64,000 nt of DNA from Scolanthus callimorphus (taxonomy: Eukaryota > Cnidaria > Anthozoa > Actiniaria > Edwardsiidae), in the NCBI GenBank assembly GCA_033964015.1, contig CM066912.1, forward strand, positions 20,943,073 to 21,007,072, given 5' to 3'. A program made the position numbers and the translations under genes. Position 1 is the first letter of the stretch. Each line of letters begins with the position of its first letter. The notes under the pieces are model-generated. The model saw only the letters and a program-made list of their open reading frames with translations. It was not told the DNA's origin and did not search any database. Below are positions 1 to 11,936 of the stretch, piece after piece.

Positions 1-269
1 CAGTATGATTACGTAGATACCCGCGCACCGTCTGGGTACTGGCATGTTTATTTGAGATAAACTAACAGTCAAGTTAGGATTCGAGTTAGGTTTGGCTGTG
101 GTAGGCATATCTTGAGCCCTCCTAAAAAAAAACGGAAAACAAAAAACAGGCGAGCGGCTACTCAGACTCGAATCCCAGTGGAATCTTAACTTGAATCCCA
201 ACTCGAATCCTAACTCGAATCCTAACTCGAATCCTAACTCGAATCCCAACTCGAAAGATAGGTATCCTC
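1..269. repeat. Short tandem repeat, 12-bp unit
   Basis: No gene is seen here. Positions about 175-256 hold six to seven tandem copies of a 12-bp unit of the form aactcgaatcct, alternating with a version ending in ccc. An inverted copy of the unit lies at about 75-95. The array directly abuts the left end of the large inverted repeat that starts at 270. Confidence 0.75.
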
Positions 270-3200
270 ATTAGCTAGCTGCTGTGTTCATTTGATGTTG
301 CAATTGACATGGCGATTCAGAATCTCCGTACATTATGGAGAAAACACGTATTTGACAGCATTGCTTGAAAAGATTGTTCAAAAGCCTATATAGTTAAACT
401 CGAAAAATCAGATAGGATATACAAAGCAAGCTATTTTGTATGTGACCTTAACAGCAGCAGAAGTAGACAGATTGAAACCGTGAAAAATTTCGACCGATGC
501 CCATGTTAGTACAGTGGAGATCTTTCTGATATTCGTAACAGACACAAACCTTGTGTAGTGTTTCTAAGAATTACCAAATTGATCAATTAACCAATGTGTT
601 TTATTCAGCCAAATCTAGCGTTTTATAAAAAAAAATCTCGCAAAACGTTGATGAGAAGTCCGCGCAAATTGCAGGAGTGCTTCAGTCCTTCTCGTGGCTG
701 GCACTGAGAAACAGGATTAAAACCAAACAAATCGACTGTGCAAAATGCCCTCCGTGAAAATGGCTTACTCTGACGATGAAAGGGCTCGGATAAAAATAAA
801 CCTCTTTTCGCTCTATGTACAGGGTGATCGCGGTATTATTTATAACAGAATCCAGACCGACAAGGTCAACCACGAGCTGCCGAGGGGAAATTATTATGGA
901 TCCCGCACCCGTAGGTGTCCTACAGAAAACGCCGTGCCGACCTCGCGCTTTTCCATTCTAAAACAATCGAAAGTTTCTATTATAGTGAAACCCCGATTTT
1001 ATGATACCCCAAGGGGGCAACGAAATTACGTCGTAAATCGGGGTAGCTGTAAACGAACTCTCGATATAAGGATTTTAAAGGCGAGGTGCTGTTGCCGGGA
1101 CCCAGAAAAGTAAAGTTAAATCGAAGGATCGAAAACTCGAAAACATCACCGCTCGAGGGTAACCAGCATCCCGCGTGGTGACTGGAAAGGCGCTCAAAAA
1201 GCTTTTGCGACTTTTCTCTGTGTTTACACAGAGAATGTCAGATATAAGATTGTATAAGGTTTCTTAAGCAAATTTATGCATTTATGGATTCGTCTATTTT
1301 GCGGCACTGAAGGGCATCGAATCGCTGGACGATAAAAGTAGAAGGGCCTGCAAGCAATCTAAATATTCTAAAATACTGGATGTTAGTGTGTAAAATACCT
1401 TAAGCATCTTCCTTATCGGTTTGGGGGGCAATGCCTTCCAGTGCAAATCCAAAACCATCGATAAATCCCCTAGAGAGTTCCCGCATGGAGGATATTGTCC
1501 AGTCTTCCATACATATCTAATATTGTTGTAGGAATCCCCTCTCTATGCTTGCATGTGCTGCATGCTAAACTGAAAAGCATGTTATGATTTGACGGGGATT
1601 TGACCTCTCTGAAACTCACGTTAAACACGTAGGCTCATACAACTGACGAATGGCTGACAGATTGACAGTTTTTTTTTCCGGTTTTCCGGTTTTCGGTGAT
1701 TCGATGGGGAAAATATATATGTTCACAGTTCAAAATTATTTTGTTTTGCGGGAACTTTTCAGTTTGTCCGAAGCCTTTGGTCTGTGTCGTAGCCAGAGGG
1801 TCAAGGAAGCCCCTTCCTACTCTTCTATGCTAGTGATTTTATCCCAGCATAACTCTTCATTTTGGTCTCTGTATTTTTTATTTTTTTTGCCTTCCGAAAC
1901 CTTAGTTTCCAATGTGGAAGGCCCGTTCTTATAAATTCCTGGCTACGCCGCGCCCTTTTCTTACAATATATTTGAGTACTTAGTGATAAAAGTAAGAGAT
2001 CCAAGCAAGAAAACAAAACCAAGTATTTTGTCGATATCTGCAATATTTTCGCTGTTTTACATCTCTGTGGAATGTTGCGCTACCTCCTCTACTCGTCAAA
2101 TTGGCGACAGAAACCGTGATAAGGCCGTTTTCCGATAAGGCTTTCATAACTGATGAGGAAACAGAGTGTACACGAAAACATAACACAGCGTACGCGCGCC
2201 TAAAGAATTCCTTCTGCGCACAAATTTATTAATTATGATTACTTCTTTCCTATAATGTTTGCTTTTTTCTTCAGGAAATAAGAGACCAAAGATACAGCAG
2301 TTTTTCATCGCTACCAGAAGTACTCAAATATATTAGCAAGAACTTCAGATTCTCCATAAAATATGGAGAAAACATATTTATGTGACCTTTTTCAATGTAG
2401 AAAAAGACAACATTCAAGGATCTAGGGAGATGTGCGAGTTTCACAAACGCGATTCGTAAACAACAAGGGCGTAGCCAGGATTTCTAATAGAGGGGCCTTC
2501 CAAATTGGGTTCATAGTGCCTAGTAAATTACTAAGGCCTGGAAATGCAAAATAAAAAAAACGTTGCTAGGAAGGGGGTTTCCTTGACGCGAGAAGAGTTT
2601 CTGCAGAATCCCTGGAATCCTCCCTGGCTACGCCATTGACTAATGTTTCGGACAAACTGAAAATTTCCCTTTTAGAAAAACAAAGGAATGTTGAATGAAC
2701 TGTGAACAGCGCCGAAATCCTGAAAACCGGAAACAATTGTCAAACTGTCTCCGATCGTCTGTTGCGTAGCATACGCCACTTTACGTGGGTTTCAGAGGTC
2801 AAATCCCCGTCAAATCATAACATGCCTTATTCAGTTTAGCATGCAACACATGCAAACATGGGCCGGTTGAGAGGGGATTCCTACAACATACTATTAGATA
2901 GTATGGACTTAACAATATCCTTCATGCGGGAACTCGCTCGGGGATTTATCGATGGTTTGGATTTGCACTGGAAGGCATTTGCGCCAACATACCGGATAAG
3001 GAAGGTGCTTAAGGTATTTTACACACTATCATCAGTACCTGGTTTATTTTAAGAACGAAGTGGCTATATGCGGGTATATGAGCGGTAGCCGCTCAAGGTC
3101 TTAAATAGACTAAATGAGCGGTAGTTTCCAATTTTCTTAAATAAGCCTCAAAAAACAATATTTCCGGGGGGGGTTCTCCCATGTAAGAGTGATAGGGGTG

Positions 3201-5015
3201 CTCGTCGGGACATCGGAAAATATACCCTAAAAAATACCAGGACATAAAAAATCCACCCCCTAAAAATACCTTATAAAACAAAAAGACACCTAAAAAATAC
3301 CAACAATAAACCTTTTTTGTTATTGTTTATTGTTTTTCATCTCAAAACAAGCTTAGTTTAGAGCTATAAATGAACAAAGAAAGAAAGAAAACGTTTTGCT
3401 TGGTTTGTGACCCTGTCATTCATTTGCGTACCCTAAAAAATACAATTATTAGTGAAAGCCAGAATGTTTCTCCGATAACCCCTAAAAAATATCTGAGAGT
3501 CGATTTTGACCCCTAAAAAATACGACGAGCACCCTATCAGGTCGACATGTGAAGAAACTCGCCCGGGCTTTATTTAGACTCTAAAAGGGATTTCGATTTA
3601 TGACTTTTTATGTGGGTGCTTTTCGTTGTCTGTGCAGACTATACACTCGCTATTCTTGTCACACTTAGCAGCGTTCTTTCCGCTTAGTACATCCATTCAT
3701 GTTTTATAGGAAATGTCTCTACTACTGCTGCTCTCACGACCTGACAAGGTCATATTTTATCATATCTCGAATAACAATAGACTCTTGCTGTTCTTTCACT
3801 TTGAGCTTTTTATAAACTCGGATAGTTGGTTCCATCGTGTACCATTGCATTTTCAATCAAACGTTGTATAGGAATTGGTTCGATTTCACTGCCGCAAATT
3901 AGACGAATCGATGAATTATAAATTTGCTTTAAAAACCTTATATCCGACAATGCAAACATCCCCTTCAAGATCTTGATTAAAAAAGCATTTCTCCACATTT
4001 TGTGGAAAATCTGAGATGACGTTCTCTACATTTTGCCTTTGATATGACCTTTAGAAGATCGAAAATACGCCATTTGTGAGCCTTCAAAATATACCACTTA
4101 CATTCCCACACGACCGTAAACACAGATAAATTCGTAAAAGTCTTTGTAGCGCGCTATTTGAGCGTTTTCCAGTCACCACGGGGGCTGCAGCTTCATTATA
4201 ATTTTACGATTACTGTTCTGGGTCCCGGCAAAAGTATACCTCGCCTTTAAAATCCTTATATCGAAACGATACAGTGCCCTGATTTTACGGTGCAATTTCG
4301 CTCGTTGCCCCCGTGGGGTATCGTAACATCGGGGTTTCACTGTATGGAAACTTTCGATTATATGGAACGGCGCGAGTCTGGCACGGCGTTTGCCGTAGGA
4401 CAGCTACCGGGACCATTTTCACGGAGGGCATTTTGCAAAGTCGATTTGTTTGTTTGTAATCCTGTTTCTCAGTTTCAGCTCAGAGTTGAGTTACCTCGAG
4501 TTGCCTAGCCACGTGAATCCCTGAAGCAATAAATTGCGCGGACTTTTAATAAACTTTTCGCGGGGTTTTTAATAAAACCCTAGATAGGAATTGGCTTGGA
4601 TGCCCTTCCAGGGCTGTAAATTCAGAGCCTAGCATGTAAAATTACCACACGTTTGGGGGAACTTTGATGTAGAGGGTGCAAAATCGGGAGTTTTAAGGAT
4701 TGGTGAATTGATCAATTTGCTAAGCCTTAGAAATACTACTCTAGGTTTATATCATCAATATCTTTATTTGAGGTTTGATCACCATGGTCGATATTTTTTC
4801 ACGGTTGTTTATTATCTGTCTACTTCTGCTGCTGTTAAGGTCACATACAAAATAGCTTGCTTTGTATATCTTATCTGATTTTTTTCGAGTTTCTATATAG
4901 GCTTTGAACAATCTTTTGAAGCAATGTTGTCAAAGACGTGTTTTCTCCATAATTTATGGAGATTCTGAATCGCCATGTCAATTGCAACATTAAATGAACA
5001 CATGCAGCTAGCTAA
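270..5015. repeat. Large imperfect inverted repeat (foldback structure), ~4.7 kb
   Basis: The left arm (270 to about 2140) matches the reverse complement of the right arm (about 2190-5015) over almost its whole length. The outer ends are ATTAGCTAGCTGC at 270 and its complement ending at 5015. Further paired blocks are 320-500 with 4790-4980, 720-1200 with 4140-4470, 1430-1680 with 2730-3010, and 1780-1980 with 2320-2660. The centre is near 2150-2190. The right arm is interrupted by about 0.8 kb of unrelated sequence (about 3055-3865). No long open frame and no transposase were found in either arm. It could be a foldback-type transposon without coding capacity or a palindromic segmental duplication. 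Arm identity looks moderate, with many substitutions, so it is not a recent event. Confidence 0.8.
3190..3539. mobile_element. MITE-like insertion in the right arm of the inverted repeat
   Basis: The ends carry matching terminal inverted repeats, TGATAGGGGTGCTCGTCG at the left and its complement (one G shorter) at the right. The interior repeats the phrase ccctaaaaaatacc several times. Related ccctaaaaggtac phrases occur at about 17920, 42450-42680 and 61520-61770, so this is one copy of a dispersed family. It lies inside the ~0.8-kb block (about 3055-3865) that interrupts the right arm. No coding sequence is visible. Confidence 0.6.
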
Positions 5016-6804
5016 TACAGTTTAGTTTACAGTTGACGCGGTTTCCATTGTTATTCGTAGGGAATTAACTCGGATAATGGCTCTCAACAAACTAAAAGTC
5101 GGGGAGGGATTTGAATTCTCCAGGGAAGGTTAAGGTTGATCAATAGAATTGAATTGAATTTCTAGGTAAATATATTGCTCATTATGGATTACTAGGTAAA
5201 TAAATGGCTTATTATGGATTCATGGGTAAATATCTAGTTATTTACCTATTAATCCATAATAAGCCATTTACTTACCTGTAAATCAATAATGTGTGGTTCT
5301 AGAAAATATCCCCCCCCCCTGAAGTGTTGAAAAGTGACCCCCCCACCTCTCTGGAATTCCCGAAGAAAAATACAGTATTTGTATGGAAATATATCCTTTC
5401 CTATTATCCTTCCTATGGATAATTTCTGGAACCACACAATAAGCCATTTTTACCAAGACTTCAAGGGGCACTGTCACGTTTGTTTCATCAAAATGTTTTA
5501 AAATAAGACAAGTGCTCTACAGAAACAACTCCGAACCTATATTCTGTTTCAAATTAGTCTTAAAAAGAAAAAGAAACTTGTTCACAGCCTGTTCGAAAAT
5601 CAAAAATGCCAATTAGCAATCAAATTCCATCCCCTCGATTATACACGAAAATACTCCAAATTTGTATTGATCTAGCAGCTGAAAGGTTAGTTAAAAAACG
5701 TAGACCATTATTTTGTTGATTTGTAGGGAGTTTGACTGCATTTAAGCTACTTAAAATGACCCCAAGTTAGACCAAATTCATGATAGACCATGACAGTGCC
5801 CCTTTCACAATGACTAATTCAATTATCAACCCAAACATTTAACTAGTGAATTCAAATCCATACACTTACCCCGAGAAAAAAAACATCCAATAATCTCAGT
5901 TTATGCATCTATGCCGACTGTCTGTCTATAACCAATATTTGCTCCTAAATATCCTTTATGCGAATCCCGTTGAACGCCACAAAACACGATTTCCGAGAAC
6001 GCCTTCACTTGAACCATATTGAGAAGCGTTTGTCCAGTCTACTTGCTTGGTCTCATTGCCCATAGAGTGTGTTTAAGACGTAAACCTGAAAATACAGATA
6101 AAAATCATGCCCAGGTTAATTGCATATCTAATCGTAGAGAGCAACCAACGAGCGCAAAATACCTGAAACTTGCCTTCAGTTTCTCCATCTTGAATCAGTT
6201 CCATCCGTTTGCTAGACACAACGTTATGCAAATTGAGCTGTAGTAGCCTAGCTGTCAGGGCGTGGTACAAATGAAAATAACCAATAAGGACGTAGTTGCT
6301 TTTGTCTCTATTATTTTCGTTCTACAAAGGAGTTCTTTTGTCTGTAGTCTATTATCCTCGTTCTTTGTGTTGAGGTGTAGGGTATTGTTGTATTATCCAA
6401 CCAGAGAGGAGCTTTAAGTAGCTACGTACCGACCAAAATAACAGCGCTTTAATGAGTTGCGCTTTTACAAAAGGCCACTTGATTGATTGGACTGGCTGTT
6501 GTACGAAAACAAAAGACGTAATTCGTGTTTGGAAACCTTTGTCAATCATAGTTGAATAAAAGTTGTCATTCATTTTCTTCAGCATCACAACTTTATTGTG
6601 CATAGTAAAAATTAATTGCAATAAGTTTCTCTGGGGAACCCACTTCTATGAAAGCAGCTAAATAACTAACAATAGTTCCTATTGGAATCCGCTATCTTTT
6701 TCAATTGTAAACTGTACTCCTTTTCAAAAACTGTTAATTCAATGAGAAGAATGCATTTCATTTGTCCCTGTTTTCTGAAACCTTGTCAACTGTAAACTAA
6801 GTCC
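5016..6804. other. Non-genic AT-rich stretch with one hairpin-forming block
   Basis: I see no gene here. At about 5165-5280 the phrases taggtaaat, cattatggatt and their complements are arranged as an inverted repeat that can fold into a hairpin with arms of roughly 30-40 bp. A small TIR element at 5290-5438 sits in the same block. From 5440 to 6800 the sequence holds only short open frames without recognisable domains. Confidence 0.5.
5290..5438. mobile_element. Small MITE, ~150 bp
   Basis: The left end TGTGTGGTTCTAGAA and the right end (reverse complement TGTGTGGTTCCAGAA) form terminal inverted repeats that continue for about 20 bp. The interior has a C-run and phrases that recur in a half-copy at 49256-49370, so the family is repeated within the window. 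It has no coding capacity. Confidence 0.7.
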
Positions 6805-6901
6805 GTTAATTACCTCGATTCTCGGCAATAACCCAATACATCCCTCGGGCCTACGGCCTTGGGATGTATTGGGGTTATTGCCTCGAATCTCGGTAATTAA
6901 C
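6805..6901. repeat. Palindromic hairpin element, ~97 bp
   Basis: The two halves are near-perfect reverse complements around a short loop at about 6850. Arms run from gttaattacc at 6805 to its complement ending at 6901 and contain ggcaataacccaatacatcc and its complement. This is typical of a tiny foldback MITE. No flanking target duplication was certain. Confidence 0.75.
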
Positions 6902-7595
6902 TCTAACTTAGTTTATGAAAGCAATCTACGGAATTACTGTATATGTATTTCATATTTAATGGAGTTTTTGGTTACCTTGATTTTCATAAAAAAGTGACTA
7001 GAGTCACTGTAGAGTTATAGGGGCCGTCTCAAAGATGTATTTGCTAATTCATGTCTCTGTTGATTTCGTGTACACACTACAGTCGCAGATTGCCTCATCA
7101 GTTGTTCTAATGAAAGTACAGGCCGAAAACAACCGTGGACGCAATTTCTCAAGCGATTTATGAATTAAGAAATGAAGCGTCTCCTGGCAGAGAGAATTCG
7201 ATGATATGGCTTTTGTTTTGAACCGATTTTTGTACTCTCCTGCAAATGTTGATAATTTTCTTCTCGTGTAGACCGTATATCTGACACCGCTTTCGTTCTC
7301 CAGTTTATATGGAATTTGTGTCACCTTCTTCAAAGCTCTTGATTTAAAAAGCATTTTTCCATATTTTATGGAAATTCTGACATGCTGCTGTTGTGTTCTC
7401 CAAATTGTTTGGAGAAATGGCCTGCATCTCCAGCTAGAAGTAGATTTCTCTAAAAAACGTTTCAGTGTGGATATTTTTGACAGTCCGGATTTAAACATTA
7501 GCTCCGGAATTAAATCAAGACGTGTTTAAACTTGTTTTTTTTTTTGTCACCTTTGCACGAGTGAAGTAAGAGCGGAGACATCGGATCGCCATACA
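6902..7595. other. Non-genic stretch with two copies of a ctccat...atggag hairpin motif
   Basis: No supported gene. Positions about 7355-7375 and 7399-7417 carry short near-palindromes of the tccatatttatgga type. Related motifs occur in the 270-5015 inverted repeat (about 328, 2352, 3990 and 4948), each next to a run of A and a T-rich tail. A 149-codon open frame on the minus strand (7049-7498) overlaps them and shows no recognisable domain. Confidence 0.4.
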
Positions 7596-7606
7596 GCTAT
7601 TTTAAC

Positions 7607-8905
7607 ATCCTCGCGCGCCAGGGTCCTTCCCTCACCTCCCCCCAGGGGACAGAGGAAAGGACCCTGGAATGGTCTGGTCACGTGTCACCCATATTTCGGG
7701 TGGTAACAAAAATCAAAACTTGGGGTGGGGTCCCACGGAAAATTTCTGACAAAAAGAGACTGAAGACATTTTGTCAGATTTCTTCATTTTGCCCAAAACT
7801 ATTAGTCACGAAATCAAAAAATATGGAAAATTAACTTTCCGTTGTTTTTTCAAGAACTTTTGAACTAATTCCCAGGCTGACTGACCCATTATTTCCCAGT
7901 TGAGAAATATAAACTTTAAGTCAAAGCAACAAAACACGAGCAGAAACGACAAGGATATTGAGCAGTTTATTTTAGCGTGCTAGATGTACTTCATTCAAGT
8001 CAACTTACCTAAGAAGCAATCTATACTTTTAGCTACTACATACAGTATTTCTTGTCAGATTTGAAACTGTGTTACTGTTTGTTTCGCCAGGAAAACGAGT
8101 CTTTTCCTCAAATGTGAGTATTTGCCAGCTTTCGGCGACAAGCGGTTTTTTGCTATCTAGTTTTTTCCACTTGCTTTCAAGAGTTTGCGAGTTTACTGTC
8201 TTTACCGAAAATATCTCTTGACTCAAGCTTGTAGCCGAACAACATGCAGACGAGCAGGGTAGTTTTCCCAGCTTGCTAGGGCAGCAAAAGTAAACATTTC
8301 CACCTTGCGAAGAACAATCAAGACGAAACCGGTCAACTCTGCACTGAAAATCTGGGCCAGAGACGAATGTTCTCGGGTTTGCAACCATCTTTTCCACTTG
8401 TTTTTGTGTGTTCACGAGTTAATCAATTGTCTTTATTGGTACATCTTAGTCTTCAAGCTGCTGCCGGACAAGCTGATTTATTAGACGGCAAAAACGTTTC
8501 AACTTGTTGTCTCGTGACGAGCAACCGACGCAATGAACCCTCGAAGGACTGCCAGCAGAAAGAAACACGAAACTGAAGCCACTCATGTACTTTTCCATAG
8601 CAGGATATAAAAGCTCTCCATCCAGAAAATCCTCAGCAGAAACACTAAGTTGTTTAGCTTTGGAGGAAAAGTAAACTGTTTTCTCAAAGTTACTTGTAAT
8701 TCGCAGTGTTTTTTAGTCGCTGTTGCTAGTCACAGTCACGAGCCCGCCATTTTTAGAAAACGCAAGGAGCAACGTGCGCGTATCCTACCCCCGCTTGGGA
8801 ATTTTTGTTATCACCGAAATCTGGGTGACACGTGACCAGACCATTCCAGGGTCCTTTTCCTCTGTCCCTGGGGGGAGGTGAGGAAGGACCCTGGCGCGCG
8901 AGGAT
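7607..8905. mobile_element. Long-TIR DNA transposon, Mutator-like, non-autonomous
   Basis: Two inverted arms of roughly 110-130 bp (7607 to about 7735 and about 8785-8905) begin with ATCCTCGCGCGCCAGGGTCC and its complement. The element is bordered by identical 11-bp copies GCTATTTTAAC at 7596-7606 and 8906-8916. Long TIRs with a 9-11 bp target duplication fit Mutator-like elements. The interior has no transposase motif. It contains a partly duplicated segment of about 200 bp (about 8150-8270 and 8385-8500) and a 128-codon open frame on the minus strand (8029-8415) rich in cysteine. The superfamily assignment is inference from structure. Confidence 0.75.
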
Positions 8906-8915
8906 GCTATTTTAA

Positions 8916-9845
8916 CCCTATCCAGACTGGGTTTTTTTTTACCATCTGGACTGGGGGGGGGGGGGGGGGGGGGGGCTAATTCGGCCCCCCTCTATATTCT
9001 GGAACCACTGGGGCTATGATCATCAAACTTTCACACAATGACCATGAGCCTTAGACAAATCACCACACCTATTTTTGTCACGTGGGAGCAAAATGTGACG
9101 TCACAATGACGTCATTCTCAATGTTTTATCAATTTTTTAGTCATTTTAATTAACTTCGAAAAACTTGGTAGATAATACTCTAAAAGCCACTCATTAACAT
9201 CAAGATAATGTAAATGTAATAATTTGTGACATTATCACATAAATTTTATTAAACTTGCGTCATAATGACGACTTTTGAAAATATTGTCCGCCATCTTGGA
9301 TCCGCCATCTTGGATCCGCCATCTTGGATTTCATTTAATTTCTATTGACTCTTCAGATAAATACTCAATGAGAAAAAATGGTCAAAATGTACAAAATACT
9401 CATCAAAGAAGTGTTGACATTGAAAAAGTTGAATTAAAAGGAAATTTGTGAATCCCAGAGATAGTTTTAGACCATATGTTAAATTAAAAAAATCCCCCTA
9501 CCCCTCCCCCGAAGATTTTGTGTCAAAAATTAATTAGCCTGTACATAAATTACTAAGGAGTACAAGCTCCGATAGTCATAAATTGGGCAATGTGTCCAAC
9601 ATTAAGCTTGAAGTATGAAAAATTCACGTTTTTTCGAGTTTTGCAAAACATGCATGTCAAAAAAGTGGTTGCCATGGAGACTGGGTGGTTGACACTGACA
9701 GTGTCATTGACACCAAAATGTCCCCAGATAAATTTTAGGAAAAGTCACGAAGTTGTCACCATCATAGCTTCAGTGGTTTTAGAGTAATCAGGATTTACTG
9801 GAGGGGGGGGGCTCGAAAAAGCCCCCCCCCCCAGTCTGAATAGGG
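8916..9845. mobile_element. piggyBac-like non-autonomous element (TTAA-flanked)
   Basis: The ends are CCCTATCCAGACTGGG at 8916 and the complement of CCCTATTCAGACTGGG ending at 9845. TTAA lies immediately outside both (8912-8915 and 9846-9849). TTAA duplication with CCC-starting TIRs is characteristic of piggyBac-type elements. The interior has no transposase. It has a long G-run at about 8957-8976, a C-run near the right end, and three tandem copies of a 14-bp unit containing ccgccatcttgg (about 9289-9330). The left TTAA also forms part of the 11-bp duplication of the neighbouring long-TIR element, so the insertions are nested. Confidence 0.75.
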
Positions 9846-9984
9846 TTAAGGTTAAGACTATTGTTGTCGGTAAAGCGCGCGTACGCGCCCAGAATAATAT
9901 GGGTAAATACCTTACGTAACAATTAAAAATATTTTGGGCATCGCCAACCACACGTTTACTACCTTATTCTCGATTCTTTTTATT

Positions 9985-10830
9985 TATAATATAGCTAACG
10001 ATGCTCTGTGCTCTATTACACCGATAAAGGAATTGTTCTCCCCCGCTATATCATAAAAGCACAAGAAAACAGCCCGTCACTTCGTGACGCAAGAAGACTC
10101 CTGAGTCCCAGATTACTTATGAGTCCTATACCTTTGCGCGAGGGATGTGAATTTTTCGCGAAAAAAATCACTGTCGCCTTATTATTTACACTACAAGGGC
10201 CATTTATATATCGTTCTAAAGCTTATGGAACGGTCTTACTTACTAAGTTGTATAGTTTTATGCAACGTTACATTGATGGATCGTTTTCGTCGTTTTGTGC
10301 TTCAAAGGAAAAGTGCCAATTTTTGCTTTTTAAGAGCTCCTGCAACTTCCAGTTAATGTTAAAAGCTCCAGATTTCCGCAAAATGTATTCCTTAGAGGGC
10401 GATCTGAAAAAGGGTGTGCGGGATTATTGATATTTTACGTATTGCGGAAATATCACGTTAAACAGGTTGGAAATCGATATTTTTGGCAATGCCAACACAA
10501 AAATTAGCATAAAATCTGTTTTGAAAGAAAAATCAAAATCCCGCCACACTTTTTAAGATGGCCTTCTAAAGAATACATTTTGCTTAAATTTGAAGCTGTG
10601 CAATTTAATTCGAAGAAGCTGGAACTTTTTAAAGAAAGTCCGTACTTTTTTCTTTAGAGCTAAGAAAATATATGTTCATGTACAATATAATGAAAACAAA
10701 ATCATTTATCAGATAGACAACCTTTTAGCTTTAAAATGATATATGAACGACGTTTTTGGTGTAAATTGTGACGCGATACGAGTTTTTTTCCCGCGACACC
10801 CTCAAAGGTATACTCATACCTTAACTGCTG
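9985..10830. repeat. Degenerate foldback element
   Basis: Sequence at about 10095-10400 is a diverged reverse complement of about 10555-10830. For example, a block near 10370 around gcaaaatgtattc pairs with one near 10575, and the ggtatactcatacc region near 10810 pairs with one near 10120. The open frame over 10008-10430 lies in one arm and has no recognisable domain. It looks like an old MITE or foldback insertion. Confidence 0.5.
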
Positions 10831-11327
10831 ATTTACATTAATAATGACCTCCGTTTTGTTTGTTTGTTTTGCACCATGCCTCCTGGTTTTGGTGGAGAAA
10901 ATGACGCACGTGTGTCTTGGTGAGTCAGTCCGGCTCTCACAGAAATACCATTTGACTTCGGAATTGTTTGTATGCTTATCAGTAAGGGAAGAGAAGAAGC
11001 AGCTAAAGTTACATTATTCTAATAAATTTCTTAGTTCATCGTAGGAATATTTACAGAATATCATTCATGTGACAGAACCATTTAGGTTTGGGTGACTATG
11101 GTGCTTTCGGCTGTGCGAACTGAGTTCTTTTTTGTTATTTCTGTGGGATAGTTCAAAATGGCGGCGATGGCAGCTTTGTCCAGGGTGAATCTTTTCCAAC
11201 CGTTGAGATTTTCCACCTTCCCTTCAGGATCGTGAACTTCGTTTGGCGGCACAGCTTCAGGGCTAAGCGGAGTGAGTGCGGACGATTTAGCAATCAGAAA
11301 CGTTTGCACAGAAAACGGCGATTATTT

Positions 11328-11442
11328 AACCATTATCCTGCGAGATTGCGCAGAATATAGTCTGATACTTAGCCGACGAGGGACGAAGTCCCGAGTTGGC
11401 TAAAATCAGACGATATTCTGCAAAATCGAGCAGGATAATGGT
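11328..11442. repeat. Palindromic MITE, ~115 bp
   Basis: The halves are reverse complements around gggacgaagtccc at about 11380-11392. The outer ends are accattatcctgc and its complement. A second inverted pair, attattcagcacatcgat at about 11449 and its complement at about 11610-11632, follows immediately. A third, around atgactttatcggc, lies at about 11660-11800. The region is a stack of small foldback elements just downstream of gene A. Confidence 0.65.
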
Positions 11443-11936
11443 TTTATTATTCAGCACATCGATAGCACAAAAAAAACCCGAAAAACATGACTTTTGTGTA
11501 TTATTTACGAGCTCAAAACATCATATTTCCCTCAGAGACGGATATCGCAGGATAGCTGTCATGTACAGAAGACAGCTATTGGCATTCCAATGACCATATT
11601 TGGGCAGTGCATCGATGTGCTGAATAATAAAATAGTATAGATGAGAGCACAGCTTTTTTCTATGACTTTATCGGCAAATAGAGAGTCACTCGAAACGTTT
11701 AAAAATCACTCGCCTGGCCTGCGGCTCGTGCTTTTTAAACGTTCTCGTGTCTCTCCCAACATCACACGTGCTCTATTGCGCCGATAAAGTCACATAAAGT
11801 TGTGCCTTAACGCTTAAATATTTTGCCCTCGAATTCAGGTGTTTGCTGTTGCGCGGGTTCAAAGACTGAAAGACAAGCGCATAGCAAGCCGGTGTACTGC
11901 CCTTATGCGGTTGGTGGCGGCTTCAGGTGGCATGGA

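Noticed and set aside
7049..7498. 149-codon minus-strand frame
   Set aside because: It overlaps repeated hairpin motifs, has no recognisable domain, and shows no splice or neighbour support.
10008..10430. 140-codon plus-strand frame
   Set aside because: It sits in one arm of a degenerate foldback element and has no recognisable domain.
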